A DNA stretch of 17,322 nt, from assembly GCA_036494925.1 (NCBI GenBank), contig DASXNR010000239.1:1-17322 (forward strand), written 5' to 3'. The notes under the pieces are model-generated. The model was not told the origin of the DNA and searched no databases. It saw only the letters and a list, made by a program, of their open reading frames with translations. Both the position numbers and the translations under genes were made by a program. The stretch comes from JAMXLO01 sp036494925 (GTDB taxonomy: Bacteria > Pseudomonadota > Alphaproteobacteria > Acetobacterales > Acetobacteraceae). Positions 1-7,016 of the stretch are shown piece after piece. Position 1 is the stretch's first letter; every line of letters begins with the position of its first letter.

Positions 1-78
1 CATGGGAAGACAGAGCGCAAGACCAAGGGCGATGCAGCACAGCGTCCGACGTCCGCCGATGAGTAAGAGAAAGCGCAT
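1..78 (-). CDS. N-terminus of an exported or membrane protein, cut by window edge
   Basis: An ATG on the minus strand at 78 opens a frame with no stop through position 1 (26 codons). The start lies six bases after a purine-rich GAGGGGA site. The peptide begins with a short basic/hydrophobic stretch (MRFLLLIGGRR) followed by a hydrophobic, cysteine-containing run ending in LCLPM, which looks like a signal peptide or first membrane segment. A candidate promoter lies upstream at 128-156. The rest of the gene is outside the window, so no function can be given. The competing plus-strand reading of the same bases (a charged tail ending at a TAA at 64-66) has no start in view and cannot be excluded. 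Confidence 0.5.
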   Translation of the reverse strand, partial: MRFLLLIGGRRTLCCIALGLALCLPM

Positions 79-370
79 TTGTTTCCCCTCGCCGCCGTTA
101 GAGGGCCGGTGATTACAATTCGTTACGATTATCCTGGGGGAAAGTTGGCGGCCCAACAAGCAACCCACGGTTGCGCCTCGCAGAGCGATGGCGGCGGACC
201 GGCACGGGAGAGTATAGACCAACACGAGGGGCGCGGGGGCGTGGATCACCGCGCCTATATTCGGGTGCTGCCCGGAGCGGTCTCAATCCGTCATGGTTTT
301 CGGCCATATTTTGCTGGACGCTAATGGGCCCCGCAATCGAAAAGCACGAACGGCAGCGATAGAGCATAAA
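79..370. other. intergenic stretch without a convincing gene
   Basis: Apart from the candidate promoter near its left end I see no supported gene here. The short open frames on both strands lack ribosome binding sites and have arginine/proline/glycine-rich composition typical of shadow frames in GC-rich DNA. The interval separates the left-edge gene from the decayed genes that follow. Confidence 0.5.
128..156 (-). promoter_or_regulatory. candidate sigma-70 promoter for the left-edge gene
   Basis: On the minus strand a TTGGGC (-35, 151-156) and a GATAAT (-10, 128-133) are separated by exactly 17 bases. Transcription would start near 121, giving a leader of about 43 bases before the ATG at 78. 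The match is partial and rests on spacing and position only. Confidence 0.35.
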
Positions 371-660
371 TCAAGAGTTTCGCACGTTCCTCTTCGTGTT
401 AGGCATCCGGTCTTCGGCGGCGACTGCGCCACCATCGACAAGGATCACCTCAACGTCGGCAGCGCCGACCCGATACTGCTTGATCGCCTGATAGGCGGCA
501 CTCTCATACCACCGACCGGCAGATCCCGTGTCGGGGAACTCTATCAGGGCAAATCCTTCGACAGGGCCTTTCCCCTCCAGCAATTTGATGGCGTGTAGAT
601 GGCCAGAGGCTTGGCTTCCGTGCCCTCAAAATGTCTACCCAGCGCGCGTCGATGTGTCGG
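371..660 (-). pseudogene. decayed DUF1330-family gene
   Basis: The minus-strand frame at 371-583 encodes a recognisable C-terminal half of a DUF1330 (dimeric alpha/beta-barrel) protein: an LEGKGPVEGFALIEFPD strand, then the WYESAAYQAIKQYR helix region and the GAADVEVILVDGG strand, which match the family's usual order. The family is normally about 95-100 residues, and the first third is missing from this frame. A TGA interrupts it about nine codons after the shift point, and the neighbouring frame reads LGRHFEGTEAKPLAI, which resembles the missing GGR...G..xPL segment. A frameshift near 590-615 is therefore likely. No intact start or ribosome binding site is visible. Function in the family is unknown. 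Decay (or sequencing error) is inferred; the domain similarity is from memory. Confidence 0.6.
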
Positions 661-727
661 GTGCGCGTAAAGATGTCAGGGTTCTGTAGCGCGTGTCCGG
701 TACGGGTATCCTTGGGTGGCTTCGGTC

Positions 728-1185
728 TCAACCACTCGACATATGGCCGAGTTGCTGAAGGATCGTCAAATTGTCCCAGGTGATCCACCACTCGGCGATC
801 TTGCCGTCGGCCATGCGGAACACCGCGCCAAAGTTAAAATGCGTCCTGGCGCCCGAACTTGGCAGCGGCCCGATCGGCCCTCGCTGCGTGCCTTCGTACG
901 TCCCCCATACCCCCACAAGATTGCCCTCGGCAACCATATGCACGATCGTCTGCCTGGAGTCGGGAAAGATCGCGGGCCGAGGCATAGGTGCCGGCCTCGA
1001 CCAGGGCATCGATGTAATTCGCCTGGGCGGCTGGTACGTTTCTCGATCCCCGGCGCGAAGGAATCCTTTGGTTGGGCGATCTCTGGCACAGGGTATGAAA
1101 TCGTCATACCAAAGGTGGCGCCGAGAGAGGCAGTCAAAGAGTGGCATCGGAGGCGGCTGAATATATTCCTTGACATCCACCACGG
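728..1185 (-). pseudogene. decayed SnoaL/NTF2-like (ester cyclase-type) gene
   Basis: The C-terminal half in the minus frame ending at 728 is clearly NTF2-like: FPDSRQTIVHMVAEGNLV, then WGTYEGTQRGP, then FNFGAVFRMADGKIAEWWITWD and a LQQLGHM tail, as in SnoaL-like polyketide cyclase/ester cyclase proteins. Upstream the continuation is broken. A neighbouring frame reads NYIDALVEAGTYASARD just before the FPDSRQ segment, so a frameshift sits close to 965-985. The N-terminal part, including a possible VDVKEYIQ beginning near 1180, cannot be assembled in one frame. Members are usually about 130-150 residues with a cone-shaped pocket, and their substrates vary. It lies just upstream of the DUF1330 remnant on the same strand, so the two may once have been neighbours in one transcript. 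Confidence 0.6.
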
Positions 1186-1205
1186 CTCGTGTTCTTGTTA
1201 CGTTC

Positions 1206-1903
1206 ATGTCCGCCGATGCCCAAGCTCCCGCGCCGCCCACAGCCCCCGAACCGTATCAGGCAATTCGGGGGTGTCTGGCGCCATCGGCCGCGTCCTCAGC
1301 GTCGTCCGCAAACTGATCGACTACGGCAAGCAGATCGCCGGCACGGTTCAGCAGCGCGCCGCTGCCCCAGGCTTCTCCCACTTCGACAGACCCTTCGGCA
1401 CCATCGATCTCGCCGTCATCCTCGCCCGCATCACCTGTGGTCTGCGTCGCGCCGCGGCACTGGAAGCCAGGCTGTGCCGGCGCGCCGCACGCGGCCAGGA
1501 CCTCGCGCCCACGCCGATCCGCCTGCCCGCAACGTCCGGGCCTCGCACCGCCCGGCAGGTCGCGCCGCCGGACGCCGCGCCCGAATCCCAAAGCGCCGAT
1601 CCCACCGAGGACCCGCGTCTCGCGCGCCTGCCCACGGAGGCGGAAATCGCCGCCGAGGTGCGTCGCCGCCCGGTCGGCGCCGTCATCGCCGATATCTGCC
1701 GCGATCTCGGCGTCTTGCCCGGCCAGCTCGACCGCGCATTCTGGGACGAGCTGAGCCGGGCCATCATCATCTATGGCGGCAGCCTCGCCTGCTTCCTCCC
1801 GAGCCTGCGCAGGCGGTTGTTCGGTCTCGGCTCCGACCGTACGGAACCCGAATGGCCCGCGGCACGCCCGCGACTGACAGCGCCCACCACCGGCCCACCC
1901 TGA
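1206..1903 (+). pseudogene. conserved hypothetical gene with apparent one-base frameshift
   Basis: The protein reads MSADAQAPAPPTAPEPYQAIR from an ATG at 1206 in one frame and continues from about 1271 in another (GVSGAIGRVLSVVRKLIDYG onward). Adding one G to the five-G run at 1267-1271 joins them into one protein of about 232 residues. It has a proline/alanine-rich start, a helical middle (residues about 25-90), a disordered Pro/Ala linker, and a C-terminal segment with LPTEAEIAAEVRRRPVGAVIADICRDLG. I associate this pattern with an uncharacterised, often multi-copy family in Acetobacteraceae, but I cannot verify that. No function is known to me. A sequencing error in the homopolymer is as likely as a real mutation. 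No clear ribosome binding site precedes the ATG. Confidence 0.55.
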
Positions 1904-2023
1904 ACTTTACCCTTGGGCTTGACCCGAGGCCCTCGCCTGACCATCGAGACGTCACGCACCCGGCCAGCCATGGCCGGCCCCGCCGCCCTGAATCGGCGAT
2001 ACCGACCGCAGAAAAAACCGCTT

Positions 2024-2041
2024 TACCGCGCCGGCGCGGTA
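2024..2041. repeat. 18-bp perfect palindrome
   Basis: The bases TACCGCGCCGGCGCGGTA form an exact 9+9 palindrome about 46 bases upstream of the next start codon. On the minus strand it is followed after eight bases by six T residues (the A run at 2012-2017), so it could act as a weak terminator for minus-strand transcription or as a protein-binding site. Confidence 0.4.
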
Positions 2042-2087
2042 TAGGTGCCTCATATCAGTGCCTGGATGACGGCGAGCGGAGGCCAGC

Positions 2088-2600
2088 ATGATCTACATGG
2101 TTGAGATGGCGCTGCTGGATACCGACCGCCGCGCGGAATGGGAGGCGTGGTACGTCGCGCATCAGCACCGGCTGCTGGCGATCCCCGGGATCCACGCCAG
2201 CCAGCGCTTCGAGTGCATCCACGCCGCCGCCGCGCCGTTCGTCGCGCTGCACGAGGTCGACGGTCCTCAGGCGTTCACCTCCGACGCCTATCGCCGCCAG
2301 GCCGGGCCTTCGAACACCGGCGAATGGCAGACCAGGATGGCCAACTGGCATCGCAACCTGTTCCGCGGGCTCGATCACACGCCAGATGTGCCGATGGACG
2401 CGCGTCTCGTCGTGGTCGAGCGCAACTGCGAATCATCACTGCCGCGCGACGCCGATCTGCGCTGGCTGGAGGCGATCGGCCTCGACCAAACCGTGCGCCG
2501 TCGCGGCCTCGCGGTGATGCCGCCCGATCAGGCCGACCTGCTCGCCGGCACCCCCGGCATCCGTGTGCTGCAGCCGCTTGGTCCGCGGCTGGTCAGATGA
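2088..2600 (+). CDS. dimeric alpha/beta-barrel (EthD-like) hypothetical protein
   Basis: A 170-residue protein starting at an ATG preceded by GGAGG at good spacing. The first 70 residues have the look of a ferredoxin-like/EthD-type dimeric barrel domain: a MIYMVEMALLD strand, an EWEAWYVAHQHRLLAIPGI helix and loop with the paired histidines common in this superfamily, then an RFECI strand and a FVALHEVDG strand. The second half (residues 75-170) is less recognisable and ends with a GIRVLQPLGPRLV strand. Such proteins range from small-molecule lyases and monooxygenases to proteins of no known activity, so I assign none. Its last eight bases overlap the 3' end of the convergent SDR gene. Confidence 0.7.
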   Translation: MIYMVEMALLDTDRRAEWEAWYVAHQHRLLAIPGIHASQRFECIHAAAAPFVALHEVDGPQAFTSDAYRRQAGPSNTGEWQTRMANWHRNLFRGLDHTPDVPMDARLVVVERNCESSLPRDADLRWLEAIGLDQTVRRRGLAVMPPDQADLLAGTPGIRVLQPLGPRLVR

Positions 2601-3342
2601 CCAGGCCGCCATCGACGTGCAGTGCCTGTCCGGTGATGTAGGCCGCCGCCGGCGACGCCAGGAACGCGATCGCCGCCGCCACCTCGTCCGGCAATCCCAC
2701 CCGCCCGAGCGGCACGCTGGCAACCTGCCTGCGCAGCCGGTCCGGATCGATCGCAGCGTGCGCGCCGGGGTCCTTGCGGATGAAGCCTGGCACCACCGCG
2801 TTCACCGTGACGCCGGATGGCGCCAGTTCGATCGCCAGCGCGCGCACCAGCGCCTCCAGCCCCGCCTTCGCCGCGGCGGACGCAGCGAACACCGCGGTGT
2901 CGGTGCGAAACGCGTGGGCAACGAAACTCGACACCGCCACCACGCGCGCATCGCGCCCCGCCTTGAGGTGCGGCACGGCAGCACGCGCGAGGCGAAAGAA
3001 TGCGCCCTGGATCGATTCCACCGACGCGGTCATCGCGGCATCCGTCACCTCGGCGAACGCGGTCCGATCGGCGAAGCCGGCATTGCTGATCAGCACGTCC
3101 AACCCGCCGAATCCCGCGACCGCCTGCGCCACCAGCGCGTTTGCCACTGTGGCGTCGGCAAGGTCACCGAGCGCAACTTCCGCAGCCGCGCCGGCCGCCC
3201 TTGCCGCGACCGCCACACGCTCCGCGCCGGCGCGGTTCTTCCGCGTGTGCACCAGCAGCGCGACGCCGGGCGCAGCCAGTGCGCGGCACACCGCGGCGCC
3301 GATCCCGCTGGCGGCACCGGTCACCAGGACCACGCGGCTCAT
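2593..3342 (-). CDS. SDR-family protein with non-canonical active site
   Basis: A 249-residue short-chain dehydrogenase/reductase. The classical NAD(P)-binding motif TGAASGIG is at residues 8-15, a SNAG variant of NNAG at 86-89, the catalytic-type serine at 139, and the family's PG segment and C-terminal GQALHVDGG end are present. The usual Tyr-x3-Lys is absent: the lysine (159) is preceded by SAAA, and the residue at the normal tyrosine distance from the serine is Phe152, giving Phe-x6-Lys. The usual active-site Asn also appears replaced (Ser110). The substrate is unknown and activity may be altered or lost. It starts three bases after the stop of the upstream CDF gene on the same strand, so the two are probably cotranscribed. 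Confidence 0.85.
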   Translation of the reverse strand: MSRVVLVTGAASGIGAAVCRALAAPGVALLVHTRKNRAGAERVAVAARAAGAAAEVALGDLADATVANALVAQAVAGFGGLDVLISNAGFADRTAFAEVTDAAMTASVESIQGAFFRLARAAVPHLKAGRDARVVAVSSFVAHAFRTDTAVFAASAAAKAGLEALVRALAIELAPSGVTVNAVVPGFIRKDPGAHAAIDPDRLRRQVASVPLGRVGLPDEVAAAIAFLASPAAAYITGQALHVDGGLVI

Positions 3343-3345
3343 GCG

Positions 3346-4266
3346 TTACACCACGTCATGCGGCCGCAGCCGGCACAACTCGGCATCGGCGTCGGTTTCG
3401 ATCTGCAACGTTGCGTGGCCGATGCCGAAGCGATCGCGCAGTTCCGCGGTCACGTCATGCAGCCGGTTCTCGGCGGAGGCATCGGCGAACACCAGATGTG
3501 CCGTCAACGCAGTCTGTGTCGTACTGAGTCCCCAGATGTGCAGATCGTGTACTTCCAGCACACCAGGCACCGAGGCCAGATACTCCTGCACATCATCGTG
3601 CGCCACGCCGCCGGGCACCGCATCCATCGCCAGATCGATCGATTCGCGCAGCAGGCCCCAGGTGGTGACGACGATGACAATGGCGATGCCGAGGCTCGCC
3701 AGCGGATCGAGCCACAGCCAGCCGGTCAGCAGGATCAACGCTCCGGCCACCACGACGGCGCCTGAGACGGCGGCATCCGCCGCCATGTGCTGAAACTGTG
3801 CGCGTACGTTGATGTCCGCGCCGCGGCCGTGCCGGAACAGCATAGCTGTGGCGCCATTCACCACGATGCCGGCTGCGGCAACCAGGATCACCGTGGTCTC
3901 GATCACCGGCGCCGGCGAGAGCAGGCGCCGCACTGCCTCCACACCGATCGCCCCGACGCCGATCAGCAGGATCGTGGCATTCAGCAGCGCCGCCAGGATG
4001 GAGCTGCGTCCCCAGCCATAGGTACGCCGGCGCGTGGGTGGCCGACGCGCAAGCCACGCGGCGCCCCAGCCGAGCAGCAGGCCCAGCACATCGCCGAAAT
4101 TGTGGGCGGCATCGGCCAGCAACGCCATCGAATTGGCCGCCAAACCAAACGCGAGCTCTGCCGCGACAAAACCGAGGTTCAGCGCCGTGCCGATGGCGAA
4201 GGCGCGATCATGCCCGTGCCCAGGCTGCGCGTGATGGTGCGCGTGGTCGTGGTGATGCTGCGCCAT
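3346..4266 (-). CDS. CDF-family divalent metal cation exporter
   Basis: A 306-residue cation diffusion facilitator of the CzcD/ZitB/DmeF type, expected to export Zn2+, Co2+ or a similar metal from the cytoplasm in exchange for protons. The N-terminus is histidine-rich (MAQHHHDHAHHH). Six hydrophobic segments follow. The transport-site signatures are in place: H55-x3-D59 (HNFGD, TM2) and H160-x3-D164 (HMAAD, TM5). A cytoplasmic C-terminal domain carries VHDLHIWGLS. I chose the ATG at 4266 because the protein then begins with the His-rich tail. A longer frame to 4347 exists but adds an untypical leader, and no strong ribosome binding site decides the matter. Metal specificity cannot be read from sequence. 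The SDR gene follows directly. Confidence 0.9.
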   Translation of the reverse strand: MAQHHHDHAHHHAQPGHGHDRAFAIGTALNLGFVAAELAFGLAANSMALLADAAHNFGDVLGLLLGWGAAWLARRPPTRRRTYGWGRSSILAALLNATILLIGVGAIGVEAVRRLLSPAPVIETTVILVAAAGIVVNGATAMLFRHGRGADINVRAQFQHMAADAAVSGAVVVAGALILLTGWLWLDPLASLGIAIVIVVTTWGLLRESIDLAMDAVPGGVAHDDVQEYLASVPGVLEVHDLHIWGLSTTQTALTAHLVFADASAENRLHDVTAELRDRFGIGHATLQIETDADAELCRLRPHDVV

Positions 4267-4423
4267 GCGCGCGCGATCATGCCCGGCAATGTCACGATTG
4301 GCCAACCCGGCGAACCGGACGACTGTTTGGTGTCGCTGTTCACGCACTCATGATGGCGCGTAGCGGCTCACTTGGAGTTATGCACACTTCGCAGGCTGCG
4401 TCTGCCTGCCAATCTCCGGACGC

Positions 4424-5008
4424 GTGATGCTCGGAAACTCGATCGCCTCGCTGCTGGCGTGGGCCGGCCATCATCCGCTGCTCCAGGCAACCGCCATCGT
4501 ACTCGGTACCTTTATTCTGGAGGATGCGGCGACCGTGCTGGCCGCGATGCAGGCCAGTGAGGGCAGCCTGTCCGTCGCACTGGCATTGGCCTCACTCTAC
4601 GTGGGCATCGCCCTCGGCGATCTTGGGCTCTATGGCCTGGGATACCTCGCGACGCGTCTGCCTCTGGTCGGGCGACTTCTGCCGCCGCAGCGCAGCGAGG
4701 TCGTTCGCGCCTGGCTTGATGGCCGCGTGTTCCGAGTCGTTCTGGTCAGCCGCTTCCTGCCGGGAATGCGGCTGCCGACCTACACCACCTGTGGCTTCGT
4801 CGGCGCCGATCTGCGGCAGTTCGCGCTGGCGGTGGTGATCGCCACCGTCTGCTGGACGTCGCTGCTGTTCGGCGTGTCGCTGCGCATCGGAGACGTGCTG
4901 ATGGAGCATTTCGGGGCCTGGCGCTGGGCCGGGGCGGCCGGCTTCGCGCTGTTCATCATCGTTGCCGGCCGGCTCACCGCCGCCGGCCTGCAGAGCAAGC
5001 GGCGATGA
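4424..5008 (+). CDS. DedA/SNARE-associated family membrane protein
   Basis: A 194-residue polytopic membrane protein. Family hallmarks are visible: an acidic pair E33-D34 in the first re-entrant region, GDLGLYGLGY at 65-74, and SRFLPGMRLPTY at 109-120 with the conserved arginine 116. Hydrophobic segments continue to the basic C-terminal SKRR. Some DedA proteins have been shown to return undecaprenyl phosphate or other phospholipids across the membrane, and others have no assigned role. The start may be the GTG at 4424 or the ATG at 4427, with a GGA at 4418-4420 as the only nearby purine site. Its stop overlaps the next start (ATGA), so the two genes are translationally coupled. The downstream uppP supports a lipid-carrier role here. 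Confidence 0.88.
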   Translation: MMLGNSIASLLAWAGHHPLLQATAIVLGTFILEDAATVLAAMQASEGSLSVALALASLYVGIALGDLGLYGLGYLATRLPLVGRLLPPQRSEVVRAWLDGRVFRVVLVSRFLPGMRLPTYTTCGFVGADLRQFALAVVIATVCWTSLLFGVSLRIGDVLMEHFGAWRWAGAAGFALFIIVAGRLTAAGLQSKRR

Positions 5009-6102
5009 GGCTGGGGACCGCACTCGACGCCGCGGCCACCAGGCGACGATCCGCGCGCGAACGAACGCTGTCGTTCTTCGAATTCTGGCCGGATTGGTTG
5101 TTCTATGCTCCGGTGGTGGTACATTGGATCGCTCTCGGCATTCGCTACGGCGATTTCAGCCTGCCGACCGCGGCGAACCCGACCATCACGGCAGGCGGTC
5201 TCTGCGGCGAATCGAAGCTCGAGACCCTGCAACAGGTACAGGGACCGATGCGCGCTCTGCTCGCGCGCTACACCAGCATCGAGGCGCAGCCCGGCGCTAT
5301 CGAGGCGGCCGAGAGGGCAATGGAAGTTGCGGCCGTCGCCTATCCCGTCGTCGCCAAGCCGGAAGTCGGCTGCAATGGTACCGGCGTGCGCCTGCTGCGC
5401 AGCCGAAACGATCTTGCGCATTATCTGCAGGAGTTCCCCAGCGGTGAACGGATCGTCGTGCAGGAATTCATCGCCGACGAGGGCGAGGCCGGCATCTTCT
5501 ACGTGCGCCACCCGGACGAGCCGGCGGGGCGGATCACGTCGGTCACGTTGAAGCATGCGCCGGTGGTCACCGGGGACGGCAGATCGACGTTGCGCCAACT
5601 GATCATGACCGATCCACGGGCAGGACGCGTGAAGCAGCTTTATCTGCCGCGGCTGGCGCACCGGCTGCACGAAGTGCCACGGCAGGGCGAGCGCGTTCGC
5701 CTGGTGTTCGTCGGCAATCACTGCAAGGGGTCGATCTTCGAGGACGGAACGCGCCTGGTGACGCCAGCGCTGACGCAGGCCTTCGAACGTGTCGCGCGCG
5801 CGACGCCGGGTTCCCACTTCGGCCGCATCGATGTGCGGTTTGCATCTTTGGCGGCACTGTTGCGCGGCCAGGGCTTCCGCATCATCGAGATCAACGGTGT
5901 CGGCTCCGAGGCGACGCATGTCTGGGACCCGAACACCACGCTGCGCGACGCCTGGAGCGCGCAGTTCTTCCACTACGGTGCGGCCTTCCGCATCGGTGCG
6001 GCGAACCGCGCACGCGGCCACCGACCATGCGGCTTGAGGTCACTGTATCGACTGTGGCGGCGCCAGAAACGATTGATGGCAGCGTATCCGATGAACGATT
6101 GA
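5005..6102 (+). CDS. ATP-grasp enzyme, D-Ala-D-Ala-ligase-like, coupled to DedA
   Basis: A 365-residue protein. The N-terminal 70 residues hold an aromatic hydrophobic segment (FFEFWPDWLFYAPVVVHWIALG, with charge around it) and LPTAANPTITAGGLCGESK, which I recognise from an uncharacterised ATP-grasp group. The ATP-grasp fold follows: VVAKPE with the nucleotide-binding lysine 118, a glycine-containing loop GCNGTG, VVQEFI at 152-156, a GDGRS loop near 190, RIDVRF at 274-279 and the metal-binding EINGVGSE near 295-302. The family couples ATP hydrolysis to ligation of an acid and an amine or similar nucleophile through an acyl phosphate. The actual substrates are unknown. Sitting between DedA and UppP suggests a wall- or lipid-carrier-related substrate. 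The aromatic N-terminus may attach it to the membrane. Confidence 0.82.
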   Translation: MRLGTALDAAATRRRSARERTLSFFEFWPDWLFYAPVVVHWIALGIRYGDFSLPTAANPTITAGGLCGESKLETLQQVQGPMRALLARYTSIEAQPGAIEAAERAMEVAAVAYPVVAKPEVGCNGTGVRLLRSRNDLAHYLQEFPSGERIVVQEFIADEGEAGIFYVRHPDEPAGRITSVTLKHAPVVTGDGRSTLRQLIMTDPRAGRVKQLYLPRLAHRLHEVPRQGERVRLVFVGNHCKGSIFEDGTRLVTPALTQAFERVARATPGSHFGRIDVRFASLAALLRGQGFRIIEINGVGSEATHVWDPNTTLRDAWSAQFFHYGAAFRIGAANRARGHRPCGLRSLYRLWRRQKRLMAAYPMND

Positions 6103-6148
6103 CCGCGCTGGCCTTGCCGAATCCGCCACCTTCGGTCAGGAACGCGGC

Positions 6149-6982
6149 ATGAGCGCGCTACAGGCCATCGTCATCGCCATCCTGCAAGGTGCGACCGAAC
6201 TGTTCCCGGTGAGCAGCCTCGGCCACGCCGTGGTGCTGCCGGCGCTGCTGCACTGGCCGCTCGATCAGCGCTCGCCCGAGTTCCTGCCGTTTCTGGTGAT
6301 GCTGCATCTGGGCACCGCGGCTGCGCTGTTGCTGTTCTTCTGGCGCGACTGGTGGTCGCTGGCGACCGGCGTGCTGGGTTTCGCATCGGCGCATCAGATC
6401 AGCGAGAGCCGGCGTGTGTTCCTGCTGATCGTGATCGCCACCGTGCCGGCGGTGATCGTCGGTTTCCTGCTGGAGAAGTTCGTCCGCGGCCTGTTCGGCA
6501 CGCCGGTGGTCGCCGCGGTGTTCCTGATGGTCAATGCGGTGCTGTTGCTGGCCGGTGAGAAGCTGCGCGGGCACAGCCACCGGCCGCTCGCCAGCCTCAC
6601 CATGATGGATGCGCTGACCATCGGCGCCTGGCAGTGCACCGCGCTGATCCCGGGCATCTCACGCTCCGGCGCCACCATCGTCGGCGGCCTGCTGCGCGGC
6701 ATCGATCACGAAGGATCAGCGCATTTTTCGTTCCTGATCGCGACGCCGATCATTCTTGGCGCCACCGTCCTGGAGGTGCCGAAGCTGCTGCACGAGAGCG
6801 TTCCGGCCGGCACCTTCGGGCTTGCCGCGGTTGCGGCGGTGCTCGCCGGCATTACGGCGTATGCCAGCACCTGGTTCCTGATGCGGTATTTCCGTCAGCA
6901 TGATGCGTGGGCATTGAACCCGTTCGCCTATTACTGCGCTGTGATCGGCGCCGGCAGTCTGCTGCTGCTGCTTGTTATGTGA
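6149..6982 (+). CDS. uppP: undecaprenyl-diphosphatase UppP (BacA family)
   Basis: A 277-residue integral membrane phosphatase that converts undecaprenyl diphosphate to the monophosphate carrier used for peptidoglycan and other surface polymers. Both family active-site signatures are present: QGATELFPVSSLGH at 13-26 and PGISRSGAT at 168-176. Several hydrophobic helices lie between and after them, and the length matches the family. The first signature carries Leu24 where many homologues have Ser or Thr, a variant I believe occurs in some proteobacteria. The ATG follows an AGGAA site by six bases. It lies 46 bases after the ATP-grasp gene, consistent with one operon. Members are known to give bacitracin resistance when overproduced. 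Confidence 0.93.
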   Translation: MSALQAIVIAILQGATELFPVSSLGHAVVLPALLHWPLDQRSPEFLPFLVMLHLGTAAALLLFFWRDWWSLATGVLGFASAHQISESRRVFLLIVIATVPAVIVGFLLEKFVRGLFGTPVVAAVFLMVNAVLLLAGEKLRGHSHRPLASLTMMDALTIGAWQCTALIPGISRSGATIVGGLLRGIDHEGSAHFSFLIATPIILGATVLEVPKLLHESVPAGTFGLAAVAAVLAGITAYASTWFLMRYFRQHDAWALNPFAYYCAVIGAGSLLLLLVM

Positions 6983-6983
6983 C

Positions 6984-7016
6984 GCCGGCGCCGGCTTAGG
7001 CTGCCCATCCGCCTAA
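6984..7016. terminator. possible bidirectional terminator between uppP and the aldo/keto reductase
   Basis: The convergent gap holds a GC-rich palindrome (GCCGGCGCCGGC, starting at 6985) and a second stem TTAGGC/GCCTAA (6996-7001 with 7011-7016) that overlaps the stop codon of the minus-strand gene. No T run follows on either strand, so this is only a weak terminator candidate. Confidence 0.3.

Noticed and set aside
1..66. Plus-strand C-terminal tail ending at TAA (64-66)
   Set aside because: It is open for 21 codons but has no start or motif in view. The minus-strand start on the same bases has a ribosome binding site and a signal-like peptide.
2563..3793. Plus-strand open frames of 400 and 339 codons over the SDR and CDF genes
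   Set aside because: They are antisense shadows of two well-supported minus-strand genes, rich in Arg/Ala/Ser/Thr, with no family motifs.
4780..6021. Minus-strand frame of 413 codons across the ATP-grasp gene
   Set aside because: It lies opposite a gene with clear ATP-grasp motifs, and its own protein shows no recognisable domain.
6100..6138. TGACCG/CGGTCA stem before uppP as an attenuator
   Set aside because: Six base pairs around a 27-base loop is expected by chance in GC-rich DNA, and no T run or antiterminator follows.
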